A stretch of DNA of 32,306 nucleotides from Nymphaea colorata. Lineage: Eukaryota; Streptophyta; Magnoliopsida; Nymphaeales; Nymphaeaceae. This document shows, in pieces, positions 1 through 11,200 of the stretch (position 1 is its first letter; the number at the start of each line of letters is the position of its first letter). The translations under genes and the position numbers were made by a program. The notes under the pieces were generated by a model. It had not been told where the DNA came from. It did not search any database and saw only the letters and a program-made list of their open reading frames with translations. Location: NCBI RefSeq assembly GCF_008831285.2, contig NW_022205140.1:1-32306 (forward strand). Reading direction: 5' to 3'.

Positions 1-650
1 CACAAACAGCTAACTTATGAGTACTCCCGAACGATGAACGAACTGAAGAACAAATAGGCAGCATTGGCGGAAACCACTGATAAGCTGAAGATTATGACTA
101 ATAAGTTCAACGAACAAGCTCAAGAGGCCATTCTTAAGGCTAGGGAAATTAAGACGAAGAATATCCTTGGCACATATCCATATAAACATCTCTTCAGGGT
201 CACAGATAGAATCCTCAAGACAGGAGATGACTAAATGGACTGGCCTGGTCTTGCTTAAGTCGGCGAGGCGCAGGGCAAGATGTTTGTGAAGCTTACTCGC
301 TTCGACGTCGGCTCCTGGGTGCTGCTGGGAGTCATGTATCGTGGAACAGTGGAGAAAACGAGTTTTAGTTCGATAACTATCGCAACATCGGCATGGATGT
401 ACTTGATGGACAGCAACCGATGGTGCTACTCAGACACCGACGAAGATTACAACTGCAAGCCACTAGGCTTCGAGTATGGCCACAACGACATCATCAAAGT
501 CGAAGTATTCGAAAGTTTGGTTCGATTTTCGAAAATGGCGTTTGGATGGTAGTAGGAGAAATTCTAACTCCCATATGAAAGAAAGCTAACGAGGAGCTTG
601 TCTTTTGCATCGGAATAAAGGGAGTGCATACAGAGATCCAACTGGTATGA
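1..650 (+). CDS. Coiled-coil/SPRY-like protein, 3' part (5' end outside window)
   Basis: Read with TAA/TAG as Gln, frame 1 is open from the left edge. It begins with a Lys/Gln/Glu-rich helical stretch of about 70 residues. A domain resembling B30.2/SPRY follows: a Gly-rich start near 280-350, then a Trp/Tyr-rich strand, then 'GFEYGHNDIIKVEV' near 467-510, which matches the SPRY pattern of 'gF.fg.gDiI.ve.d'. Near 581 the frame must step back one base, giving the better ending 'ELVFCIGIKG' and a TGA at 648-650. The arrangement resembles TRIM-like RING/coiled-coil/SPRY proteins common in ciliates, but any RING would lie upstream of the window. The SPRY call rests on pattern only. A role in ubiquitin transfer is inference from that architecture and from the RING and otubain-like neighbours. 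Confidence 0.55.
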
Positions 651-693
651 TGTGGTAGCGTGATAATTCATTGAATAGCCTGTATAAATATAA

Positions 694-1113
694 ATGATTC
701 TATCAGAGATAGTAAAGGGTGGGAAATATCTAGACGATTCTTTGGTCTACCACTCTCACCTTTTTAGTATCGAAGCCGTAATTGTAGCGTGTGAGGAGTC
801 CACCATCATCCATTTATTGTTGAGCGTTGGATGACTATGTATAGGTGGATGAAGAATTGGTCTTTGCCAAATAGGCACCTGCTTCAATGGCAGGACGGAC
901 GAATTAAAGCTAGAGTAGATTGAAGGGCATAGGATGGTAGTAGAGTCTAATAAGCATCTTGATAAGGATGTTGCTCATAATTTCATCACTAAGCTGCCAA
1001 ATGGTTCCATTTGCAAAGATGCCAAACCTGCTAGAGTTATACTCTCGTAACACCACATGCGTGGAGATCTAGAAGTTATGCATCATAATAGTTAATTGCT
1101 TGAATGTAAATGA
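694..1113 (+). CDS. Small hypothetical protein
   Basis: I do not recognise this protein. An ATG at 694 opens a frame starting 'MILSEIVKGGKYLDDSLVYH'. The protein-like reading passes through three single-base frame steps, near 822, 845 and 918, all in the direction of a missing base. It ends with a hydrophilic, well-formed segment containing 'GHRMVVESNKHLDKDVAHNF' and a TGA at 1111-1113. The expected length is about 140 residues. There is no membrane segment or Cys cluster. It sits 44 bp after the SPRY gene on the same strand and converges on the coiled-coil gene downstream. The broken frame makes the exact sequence uncertain, but codon and residue composition argue for a real gene rather than spacer. 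Confidence 0.4.
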
Positions 1114-1380
1114 AGAGTATTACCATCGCCCAATAATCAGAACTGATAGTTGGCAATTTTTCATTCTTGTTATTATAAAGGATTGAAGGAAGGCAAATTA
1201 AGATGAAAAAAAATAAAAAATTACTTGCTATCATTAGCAATTTTAGTTTTTCTTTCAAAATACCTTTAGATAAAGCTAAAAATGCTAACAATTTTCGAAT
1301 CTTTAGTAATATTAATAATAAAGCTATCATTCATCTTTGAATGGATCCTCCTCATGGATAAGTTTTCTTGGGATTGCTTT
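1114..1380. other. AT-rich convergent spacer
   Basis: About 270 bp of AT-rich sequence lie between two converging genes. I see no conserved coding signal. The minus-strand hydrophobic open frame here has the Phe/Ile/Leu composition expected from AT-rich spacer. Confidence 0.5.
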
Positions 1381-2080
1381 TCACGTTTCTAAGCAGGTAA
1401 TATTCTTCGTTAAAGTGTGGGTGTGATGTTATTTATGTTTTTTGCTTTCAGGATTGGTTTTTTCCTCAGGTTTATTTGTTAGATTCGTAAATACTTTCTT
1501 TTTCAGCATCTTCCTCCTTTACCCTGAGGTGCTACGTTTCGATTTTGACCCTCCTCGATTCTATTTGAGGAATTACTCTATATCTTCGATTAGCTCATAT
1601 CCTTTATCCTGCTTTGTCAGTCTTGAGTCGACTATTGATAACCAGCCTGCTATTTTCCTTTGTGAATTCTTCATATTTTATTTGAGGACTCTATTGTTCC
1701 TTTCCAGGAATCTTTCTATATCATGGTCTTCTGGAGCTAATTTCTCAAGATCCTCATTTCTGACTTAAAATTCTAATTTTACCTGATAAGATTTTTGACT
1801 TTTTCCTCGTTGATGCCATAGAACTAGCTTGCCTTATGTTTCAAGATGCACTCCCTCAGCTCGCTATTTTATTTCTACAGTCTTCTCACCTCTTGCTCCA
1901 ATCTTACATTTCGATCCCCTTCGCTTCGTTTGATGATTTTGTTTGGTCTGTCTGGTTATCGGTCAGAAAGACTTCCTTTCCCTTGAGTGGATTCACTTTC
2001 ATTTCACGTGTCTCATGCTCTTGGGGCCGAGGATTAGATCTCATTTATTCGCTGGCGTCGCTCCTCTTGATTTCGTTCAT
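1381..2080 (-). CDS. Coiled-coil protein
   Basis: The start is an ATG at 2080-2078 ('MNEIKRSDASEQ...'), preceded by AT-rich sequence. The N-terminal 60 residues are polar and probably disordered. A one-base step near 1905 leads into a strong heptad region, for example 'LEQEVRRLQKQNSELREC' and 'QNQNFKSEMRILRNQL'. After a second step the frame continues through more Lys/Glu-rich helix to a basic tail and a TGA at 1383-1381. TAA and TAG serve as Gln throughout and fall at positions where a polar helix residue is expected. The protein is about 230 residues long. The sequence gives no specific function; long-coil structural or adaptor proteins fit. It lies downstream of, and on the same strand as, the FAM135-type hydrolase, 66 bp away. 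Confidence 0.6.
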
Positions 2081-2146
2081 CGAACTGCCAAATTTAAATA
2101 ATTCAAACGATAACTACGGCCAATGTAGCTAAATAAAAAGAAGTGA

Positions 2147-4205
2147 TCAAAGGAACAAATGCTCGAGACTGATCGAGAATTGCTTCAGGAAGTGAGGATC
2201 GCTCAAAATTTTATGTGGCCTGTCCTCCCCAGGAAAGTGTCAAGCGTGTTGCCTTAGATGCAAAACACCACATCCAACCTGGATATCTAACTTGCCTCCA
2301 CCTCGCAGAGGATGTTGTCCACCATCTAGCAGATTACTTACGAATCACCCTTGTTGTTTAGCTCTTCGGTTAGGATCACAGCATTTTTCTCCACTCGTGC
2401 AGACTCGTAGGCCACGTACTCGTCCTGAGATGATGCGATAAAAGCAATCTTCTTGAAAGGATTCAGCAAGCCTCCCTATGCCAATTTGTACAGCAGACAT
2501 TCTCGGAGGTTTTTGTTGTCCTGCATGCACAGCTCCAAAATCGAATCGCATTTCTGAAGCGTGTTGATTAACCATAGGCCTGCGTGGACCAAGGTTGAAG
2601 TCGTGTATAGGTACCCCAGATGGGGAGAGCAGATAGAAATGAGGCATGAAACTTTTCCTTCATATGAGAGAGGAATCGCAAAGCACTGCGGATGATGATT
2701 CCTCCCATCGAATGCCCTATAAAACTTATCTTGAACTTCTTTTTGATAATCTAAGTCATCCTGGTTATCTAAATTGCCAATCTTTTGCCACAGCTATCGA
2801 TGCTTTCCTCAGTTTTGCCGATATTCGACGCACTTATATACACTTTCAGCTTGTGTCTGGACTATAAGCATTGTTTCAATGGGATGAAATCATTCCTATG
2901 AGCTTGGAAACCGTGGACGAGGACGACTATGTGCTAGCAATCATTGGAAACGCTTTCAGAAGAGTTAATGTTTCCTGTTTCATAGATTTATTCGAATATT
3001 TGAGAGACTTGCTTTCAACTTAGAATTATCCATTTCCTTATATTAAAAACGTAGACTACCATAGCTAGTTTTAGGCTTCAGACTTATTTCTCACTATTTG
3101 CCTGTTCCTGATGAAACTTTGAAGTATTGTTATATTTGCTGAAAGTCCAATCGTGATTCTTATCTATGACTGAAGATATTAGCTTTGAAGCGTCCTTAAG
3201 TAATATCGTATGTTTGTTGATGCCTAAGTGATATCTGAGGAGTAAACTCTGATCATGCTGTTGATATCGTTCCACACCTTGTAAATGAGTGCCTTGATGC
3301 TCAAGATATCTGCATAATCATTATATAAGTTGTTATTTTTGCGAGTTGCTTGCTTTTTCTATGCTCTGGTAGTAGAATTGACTGAGCAAGGCGTCTATCT
3401 TTTGTTCTGGTTCAATTTGATGAACTTCACCCGATGAAACTCTTTGTCTTTGATCTTGCCAAGATCGCTTTCTCTTGCCTGCAAAGCTGAGAACTCGTTT
3501 TATAGGGTCTCTCGATAATACTTGTAAAAATTGGTGATCTAGGCCAGTCTAACTATATCAAACAATAGATACATCCAATGGTCAAATTTTACAGGTAGCT
3601 TTGCATGTTCTTATACTCGTTTTGAAGGTATTATGCATCGTCTTCGCTAGTCTGAAATTTGAATTCCATTAAAGCTGCATGGTAGAGGCCTGAAAGCTGA
3701 AGCACTCCGAATCGGTCAAACGTTATCGGGAGATAAGTCAGAATATTGTGCATTTTCTTGATAGTTCCGGTGAAGCTGTGAATGGGCTCGAATTTCTGCA
3801 TATGTTTGGCTTTACATTGGCATAGACTTAAGAGAAAAGGAGGTCAACTTGTATGAAGAGTTTGATTTTGTCGAGCAGGGTGAGGTCGATATACCCTTTG
3901 AAGTAAAAAGTAACATTCTCCCTGAGGGGTTCATTCAGGTACTGCATCTTGAACTTGCTAGAATAGCTATGGTATGAATCGTTGCCGATGGCCGGTTCGA
4001 TCCACGTGGGGTCATTCTTATGTTGGAATGCGATATTGGAGGCCATGAGGTAAATCTATATGTCTGTGTGTATTACTTTGGATTTGAAGTGTTTGGCCTC
4101 GTAGAACATGCTGATCCTGTACTGCACCCATCCTATTTTCTGCAGCTATTTGAACAGTATCTGATCAATATTAACTGCAGCCTCGATATTCATCTTTAGG
4201 GACAT
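2147..4205 (-). CDS. FAM135/DUF676-type alpha/beta-hydrolase (putative lipase/esterase)
   Basis: The start is an ATG at 4205-4203. The N-terminal about 200 residues resemble the FAM135 N-terminal domain. The hydrolase core follows. 'HIVVLVHGFQ' (about 2925-2895) is the oxyanion-hole strand. 'FIGHSMGG' (about 2724-2701) carries the nucleophile Ser. 'HLGYLYTTSTLV' and 'LYKLAQGGLLNPFKKIAF' match the FAM135 C-terminal consensus. The segment corresponding to 'QDxYVPYHSARIE' reads 'QDEYVAYESARVE' (about 2390-2430): the acid Asp is kept but the probable catalytic His is Glu. The conserved end 'GRTGHIKF' needs one added base to continue to a TGA at 2149-2147. Other one-base steps lie near 3800, 3450 and 2610. 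Members of this family act on lipids or membranes. Activity here is doubtful because of the His change. The family call is good; the substrate is unknown. Confidence 0.72.
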
Positions 4206-4368
4206 TATTCAAAAAATATTATACAAAAGGCTCCCAGAGAAATCAAACGCCGGTTTATTTTTTTGATTGGGATGAAAGGAATGGATGGATTATTTATAAT
4301 TTTGGCGTTTATTTTTATCTATACTTACCACTTATTTGAAGATTATATAAATTTCAAAGGATTGCTGC
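4206..4368. promoter_or_regulatory. Divergent intergenic region
   Basis: This AT-rich 163-bp spacer separates the divergently transcribed hydrolase (-) and RING-LRR (+) genes. It must hold both promoters. I see no recognisable motif beyond A/T runs. Confidence 0.4.
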
Positions 4369-5688
4369 ATGGACTCAGGACCAAGATAAAGCAGGTAATC
4401 TAATTATAATGTCCCATCTGCTACAGAGAATACGATGATAAGGAAGTCACTCCAATGCTCATCTGTCTCGGCCAGCACAGTCTCTGCAAGGAATGCCTGA
4501 CGAAAACTTTTGATATGCTCGATGAAGATGAATATGGGAAGTGTCCCATTTGCAATGAGTAATTTAGCTAGGAGTATGCCTTGAAATTTAGACTGCTGGA
4601 TGAGGTTGTCCAAGTCACTAAGGAACTGGAAACCTATTGTGAAGTCAAATAGGAAGAGTTCAAGTACTTATAAACTTAGAATAACAAACTAAATTAGGAA
4701 CTTGTGAAGCAAAATAGATCTATTAGAGAGCTAGCTAAGAACTCTCCAAGGCCAAGGACAAAATCACTTAAATGAGCAAATCAAAAAGCAAAGAAAAAGT
4801 TAAAAAAATCAATCATTATCATTTGAAATCCAATGCATGCACAAAGGATAAAACAAGAGCACGAAGAAAAATATTTCACTTTACAGTAAAATTGACAAAG
4901 GACACAAATCGAAACTGTAGCAGAGAAGTTCTCCTTTTTCTGATTTCTTTGATGATATAACCAAATCCTGAAACCGAAGATGGCAAAAGATCGATGTAGA
5001 TAAACTTAAAAGCTAAGCCAGTTGTAATGGTCAATCTGCCTTGAACAGCAAAAGAGTGAAACAACCAAATGCTCAATCGGTAAATCAAGGCTGCCTATGC
5101 CATATTTCGTGAGCAAGAAGACTATCACTTCCAACTAGATCCACAAATCAAGAAAAGCGAGAAGAGAGACGCCAAGATGTCGATTCGCTAGTACACTGTT
5201 GGCGTGCTTCTGCGATATGACTTCTCAAAGGTGATTTAGCTCAACCTTTCCCGCCTGGATTTCACTGAAGCCTACTTTGGGCTCTTGAATTAAAGCACAG
5301 CCTCGTCAATTTGCAAAGCATCAACTTCAGCAATAATAGATTTGCTTCTATTCCCAAAATCATCCTTTAGCTCAAGCTGCTAAGATCCGTTAACTTGAAT
5401 TATAACCAACTCACCAACATTACACCTTAGATTTGCACTCTCAAATACTTGTAGACTCTACTCTTTTGGAATAATAAACTCAAAGATATCCCGTATTAGC
5501 TGTCATAGCTGTCAAACCTATCCGAAATATAACTAAGCAACAACCAGATAAGATAAGTTCCTATGCTATTTTCCATCAATAAAAACTTAAAAAAATTGGC
5601 CTTTCGGCAACCCGATCAAGTGGACGCAAAGAACTTGCAAATCTTGTATGAATTGCAAAGCAAGCAGATCAAGGTGGAGCTGATGTGA
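4369..5688 (+). CDS. RING finger - leucine-rich repeat protein (probable E3 ubiquitin ligase)
   Basis: An ATG at 4369 gives about 13 residues. A one-base step then leads into a complete C3HC4 RING at 4410-4558: CPIC, then C-x-G-x-H, C-x2-C, and a second CPIC. Coiled coil and a Lys/Gln/Ser-rich linker follow (about 4560-5080). Leucine-rich repeats start near 5230, with repeat cores such as 'LQSINFSNNRFASIP', 'LRSVNLNYNQLTNI', 'LQTLLFWNNKLKDIP' and 'LSEIQLSNNQIRQVP'. The TGA is at 5686-5688. RING proteins recruit E2 enzymes and the LRR would select substrates. The linker contains several one-base steps and apparent TGA codons (4773, about 4970), each repaired by adding bases. Two adjacent genes, a RING protein ending at 4775 and an LRR protein starting near 5080, is the alternative. 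I favour one gene because no good start precedes the LRR part. Confidence 0.65.
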
Positions 5689-5774
5689 TACTCTATGATA
5701 ATTTATGATTAATGCTGGTACGATGAATATGACTGTTTTTAAATTAATGACGATTTCCATTTATTTTATTTCAA

Positions 5775-6760
5775 ATGTACAGACAGAACTACATGAAGAA
5801 CGACCAGCAGTCCCAAGCTCTGGATTTCTCTTCTCTCCGCAAGAGCAGCAACGTGGTGCATGCCAAGACCGACGGCGACCTCCTTCTTCTGCAAACCCAA
5901 CCGAATGTTGCTCTTCTCCTGCTGGCTGGATTCACGCTTGTCAACCAGCAGGTCACCATCTCGGATGCAGAGTTCACTGAGTTTAACTTCGACCAAGTCC
6001 CCAAGAGCTTCCAGCAGTTCCAGCACGAAAAGACCATGAACTAGATCTTCAATGTCATCAAGGGAAGAGTGAAGACCATCGATAATTTCTGCGAGTTTTT
6101 CAACTATTACCCCGTCTCTGGCTATGTGCTCGAGTGCTGGGTGAGGCAGAAGGCCAAACTGTGGATGGAGAGCAATGCAGGCGCATAGGTCATGGGCAAC
6201 GAAACTGAAATTCTGCACGACTTAAGCGTCGAAATCAGGGGTCCCCTCCTAGGCCTCATCGCCAACTGCTTCGGAGTTTCCCTGAAGGTCAAATACGATA
6301 TTTCTAATAAAATTTACTTTGACATAGATCCCAGCTAGTTCGAGGAGGAGTACGGTGATGGCACTTCCAAGCTATAGGTGTCAATTGAGTACCGCACCGA
6401 CGGTTTCTCTTCTGGCAAAGTCAGTGAGAAATAAATTGAGACCAGCATCACGCAGTCGATTTCTAAGACAAGCTAATGCGGTTATCTGCGAAGTCGAAGG
6501 TGATAGAGAGTGAGATCGAGCCTCGGAGTGGAGGATAGTACAAGTCAGTCAAGAAGGAGCGGGGAGGAGCCTGCTAGAAGTGTGGAGCTGGGAAGAAGTG
6601 CGAGTGCAATACCATCAAGCGTAAGGGACTCGGAGTCACTCCCAAGTCAAACCAGCTCTCCAATTCATCATCAATCGGCTTCAAAAACGACCCCTTCAAC
6701 CTCGGCTTCCTCAACGCCAACAACATCAGCAAGATCCGCGACGTCAACCGCCAAAAATGA
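5775..6760 (+). CDS. Otubain-like (peptidase C65 fold) protein with catalytic residues missing
   Basis: The start is an ATG at 5775 ('MYRQNYMKNDQQSQ'). The order of segments follows the OTUB1 fold. It has a Lys-x-Asp-Gly segment, then 'FTEFNFDQVPKSFQQF' like the otubain 'FTEFTIEDF' region. 'VSGYVLECWVRQKAKLWM' matches the 'yLvvyLRLLTS' helix. 'LIANCFGVSLKVKYDIS' matches 'aLAqaLsVsIqVeYmD', and 'SIEYRTDGFSSG' stands where 'LLYRPGHYDIL' occurs. The nucleophile segment DGNC reads DGDL and the GHYD His is absent, so deubiquitinase activity is unlikely; a ubiquitin-binding pseudo-enzyme is possible. A one-base step near 6470 opens a Lys-rich tail with a zinc-ribbon-like 'CQKCGAGKKCEC' (about 6575-6615) and a TGA at 6758-6760. 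Total length is about 328 residues. The family assignment is from pattern only. Confidence 0.5.
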
Positions 6761-6856
6761 TCCCAATTCAGATGATCACGATTATTCCATGCCTATAATA
6801 AAGAAGATTGTAAGAATCAATTGCCATTGATGATAAGCTATGAATTATAATTTCGA

Positions 6857-8239
6857 ATGCGGGCACATCTTTTTGTCCTTATACTCACCATATCCGTATC
6901 TGTTTTATCCTCGCGCTGCCATTATTCATGCAGGACATGCTCTGGAGTCCTCTATACGTAGTGCCTCAGCTGCTCGAATCCCAGCTTAAAGGTTGCCTAT
7001 GGGGGCAATTGCAGCAATAATGCAGATCAAATAATGCTCAACCTAATGGGAGGAATATGCATCAATCAAAACTCCTCTAATGTCAATCCTTTCGGTGTTG
7101 CATTTCTCGTCTTCTCGATTACTGCTGCCATCGTTCTACAATCTCGCAACCTATTCTCCTTTATTAGTTCGTTTCAAGTCTTAGGATTGATGGGATTAGT
7201 CTAGGTAGCTTTTCCTTCTGGTCTCGACTACATACTAGATGCATTTCAATATTTTATGGTGTTTTCAATTATGACAAGACAGTCCAAATCCCCGAATTGC
7301 AAGCTCATGCTGAGAAGTATGTACAGGATGAACGATTTCTTAGGAACGGTCAATTTTAACGAAAATTCGCTTCCTATCCTTCCATTATGCATCATTGTGG
7401 CCTCTATACTTGCCTTGCTGTCGTACTTATCAAGTATCGCAAAAAAAGCTTACAGTTTCTGAGTGAGAGCACTTGGAATAAAATCTTGCAGGACTAAGAT
7501 CTTTCTATTTATGACTATCCAAGAGTCAATGCTTATCATTTACGTGGGAATTCGGTTTTCTTCCTTTAATGGAGGGCTTATCCTATGCATGGTAATTTAT
7601 TGCATTGGCCTAATTTATTTGATTGTTGACTGTAATATACACTCGTCTTCTTTGCCTTTATTCAACTCTAGCAAAATCATGAATTTAAACCTTCTCAAGA
7701 GGCTCATCCTGCCTGTCCTGGTCGCCGTTCCTCATAATTATACCTTTTTCCTCCTTGTCTTTCTTATTGGGTTCAATTTGGTCGAAATTCTATTGTTTGT
7801 CTACTCTTCAAAGACAAAGCTAAAACAAGTGGCATATATGGTGGTAGAGTTACTTTGCATCTTGATGGTAGGAGGGTTCCTTATTGCTGATTTAGGAAGC
7901 AATAGCTAAGGACAATCTAATGTCTTGGGAGTTTTTGCAATTGTGTTCCTTACCTTCTATTGTCTAACATTCAGCATTGAAATCTTGCTTGTGATTATTA
8001 GGCTCCTCAAAAGTAGCAAAATCCTGAATTCTGCTCTACCGCAAGGCAAGAAGAGTCGTCTCACTGAAAAGCATTCACCCTCCATATAAAACGATACTAT
8101 TTCTGACTTTAATAGCAACTAAAACTAGCGATAGACCAAGCTGACCCCGGTTGAATTTTCTGGAGCGAGGAAGGGCAGTGACGAGCTTAAAATAACAAAG
8201 CAGAGACTGCATCAGGTGCGCGTCTAGTAGATAAGCTGA
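6857..8239 (+). CDS. Secretory Cys-rich multi-pass membrane protein
   Basis: The ATG at 6857 gives a clear signal peptide ('MRAHLFVLILTISVSVLSS') followed at once by a furin/growth-factor-receptor-like Cys-rich segment with C-x3-C-x2-C and C-x2-C spacing (about 6915-7060). At least four to six hydrophobic helices then run from about 7090 to 8010. A polar, Lys/Gln/Ser-rich cytoplasmic tail ends at TGA 8237-8239. One-base steps near 7425, 7565 and 7620 are needed. The in-frame TGA at 7460 falls inside this disturbed stretch and should not be taken as the end. Proteins with extracellular Cys-rich modules plus a helical bundle form large ciliate families of unknown ligand. It converges on the dynein gene with only about 32 bp between stops. 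Confidence 0.6.
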
Positions 8240-8271
8240 TTTATATATGGTATACTATGAAGTGTTGATGA

Positions 8272-11200
8272 TCACTTAAAGGCCACCTAGAGTATCAATT
8301 CTCCTCCTATCTGCAGGACCACGTTGAATTTCCTCAGGATCTTCTCAATCTCTACATGTTCGGAGTTCAAATCTACTATTTTTTGTGGGCCTGCCTTTCT
8401 GATTGCAAGCACAAACCTGCCCTCCACTTTTTCATTGTCAGTAAGGGCAGTGCTCATCTCCTCCTCGCTTATCGACATCTCGTGGTAGGTGTCCTCGTCA
8501 ACTAGCACCATCTTCATCCTGGTCGCGTAATCTCTCGTGTTCATGAAGTTACCGAAAAGACCGATCCCGTTTGAGTATCTGCTCTCCAGCTAGGAGCGGT
8601 CCAGGTGGAGCTGCCTTATGAACTCCTTCACCTCCCTGTGCTGGAAGGCAGTCAAAAAGATCCAGAACTAAGCGGGAGTTTGGATGTCTACCTTTTTGCT
8701 CAGGCAAATTTCCCTCAGCTTGAGGTTGTTGAGGAGACGCAAGAGAGGGAGGCGTCGGCGTGCTGCTTCATGAACCCAGTTGTTGCCCTATCCTGCTGCT
8801 AGCCCATACTTGGCCTCGCACACTCTCTTGGCTTGGCAGAGAGCTGCCTTGTTGATGCCTTTGGTGCGTTCCAGTCCGAGGAGGAACTGTTGGTCCGCCT
8901 ATATGAGGTTATTAATTGATATTTCCTTGCGCAGGGCCTATGCGAATTCTGAGTTGATGTTTTTGAAGTATTCCTCTATCTTGGTGGTGCTGACGCGTTC
9001 GACAGTGAGTGCCTGCTCAGTGGGTCCCTCTATGCCATTATTCTGGAGCAGCTGTGTGTCTGCTAGTCCTTACTTGCTAAACTCGCGCTGGTCCTCGATT
9101 TGCTTGCGAATGCCATCTGCAGTGGTCCCAGTCCATGAGAAGTAGCTAGCAAGGTATTGATAGAAATTGCCTTAGTTGTGTTCTTTCTTGAGGAAACCCA
9201 GTCTGCTAATTTAATCCACCAAGTTCCTATAGAACAATTTCAAATCTTCGTCCTTCAGCAGTCTGTGCCTCTTGGCCACTTTTCCGAATAACGCACGCAG
9301 GTCCTGGAGGCGGCTTTCAGCGATGGTGTAGTCATCCTGGTCGCGTATGGTGGTGACGATAAGTTGCTCGATCAGTTCGCGAGCGCGTCCGCCCTCGAAG
9401 AGATGCTGCAGGGCCAGGTGGTTGACGGCCTGGAAGTAGTCGGCGTCCGAGAGCGAGTGGCACCCCTTCACTCTGTTGATCTCGAACTTGTTGTAGTAGA
9501 GGGACTCCACGCCCTCTTCCTCGCGGTTGAGCACGATGAAGACGCGGAAGAAGGGATTGGGGGGCAGCCTGCCCAGCTCGCTGAGCACCTCCTCCAGCAG
9601 CTGCCGCACTTAGGCGCGCTCCCTCACTGAGAAGTTGGCCAGCAGCAGCCACTGCTTGCTCGCTCGGTAGTTCTGCTTCAGCGTCTCCACCAGCTCGCTC
9701 CTCCTCCGCATGTCCACCAGCACGCACTCCAGCTCTCGCTTCTTGGCTAAGGACTTCACCTTGAGCAGCTCCACCAGGTCGCCGAGCAGGTACTTTTCCT
9801 CCTATATGATGGTCACTATCTTTTCCCTCTCGCCGCGCCCCTCCAGGTTGATGCTGAGGCTGAGAGGAGCAGTGAGGCGGAGCATTACTTCGCTGGACAG
9901 CCGAATGCTGCGCAGGGATTTCAAGAACTGATAGCGGTGGGCCACTCCTGTCTTCTTCCCCTCCGCTGCATCGCCAAAGCGGTTGAGGAAATCTTCAACC
10001 CGGCTGTCGTACTGGTTGAGCTTGCTCAGCAAATAGTAGTGAACCAGCACAACCACCTCAGAGCCAGGAGTGAGCGGTTCGCCGTTTCCACTGATGGCCA
10101 TCAAGAATTAAACAGTCAGCTTGTCGAATCTGATCTCGTATCCCCTGAAGTATTAATTCTATTCGAAGACCTTCAGCACGCGTAGACACTCCTCGTTGAC
10201 TTGCTCGCGGTTGCTCACCGCCATTTCCAATATGGTAGGTACGCATTCAGGGTGGGAATATATCTCAAAGGCTTGGATGACTGCTGCTCCTAGGGCGTAT
10301 TGGTAGAGGAATGATTTTTATATCCAGGTGGTGGTACGGAGCAGTCGGTCGACGAGAGTCAGGAAGACTTACTGGTTGTTACGGTGGAAGACAGGATTGA
10401 TGGCTTGGTTGATTTGCGGTTCCTCCTCGCGGCGTCCCTCCTCTCTCGGCCTTTCTTCCCCTTCCTTGTTGACCACGATTTCGCTGATGACGGATCGGTA
10501 CTCCATGCGACTGAACCAGTTGATGCGTTCTTCCCTGAGGTCCTTGAGGAGGGCGATCCACTCGCGGTAGAACTACCTGGCGGGGAAGAACTGGTTGTTG
10601 GTGGTGCTGTTGGTCTGGTCCGTCAGAATGTAGAGGGAAAGATAGCGTCGCAGCTCGTGCTGGATCAGATCGCGAATGCTGCTGGGCAGGTAGCAGTAAC
10701 TGGTGGTCTAGCGCTGGATGTTCTCAGCTTCATCTTCCAGAGTCATCAGATTCCCCAATCTGTTCTACAAGTTTTGGCTGAAGACCTGCTCGCTTTCGGA
10801 ATCCTATGCTCCTCTCTCCGCGAAGACTTCCGCTGATGCGATCAGCACCTTCGCCAGACTTTAAATGCTGCTCATCAGTTCCTTCATCATTGAGTTCCGC
10901 TCCCTCACCACGGTTTCAAAGTCGCTTCTGCGCTTCTTGGGCTCCTTGCTGACGAGGTCCTTCTGCATGGCCACGTTGAAGATATCCGACAGGTCTGCCA
11001 TGAATCTCTACCGCGTCACCACCACTCTTCCGAACTAGATTTGGGAGTACAGCTGGGGAGGAACCGTCGGCAGGTAGTTGGTAACATATATAAACTCTGC
11101 CTTGCGTTAGTGGGCGAGACTGATGCTCTACTATATGAACTCTTCGAAGGGAGGCGTATCGGAACGAGCTACTTCGAGATAGTGGATATTTTAATGGAGG

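Noticed and set aside
1076-1330. A hydrophobic 84-codon minus-strand open frame as a membrane-protein gene.
   Set aside because: Its Phe/Ile/Leu-rich composition is that expected from A/T-rich spacer, it overlaps the end of a plus-strand gene, and it has no supporting motif.
5766-6218. A 150-codon minus-strand open frame opposite the otubain-like gene.
   Set aside because: It overlaps a plus-strand frame with a consistent domain order and good codon structure. The antisense translation has no recognisable features.
9332-9727. Ala/Gly/Arg-rich frames overlapping the dynein C-terminal region.
   Set aside because: These are alternative-frame translations of GC-rich dynein sequence, and the real frame aligns with the AAA6 segment.
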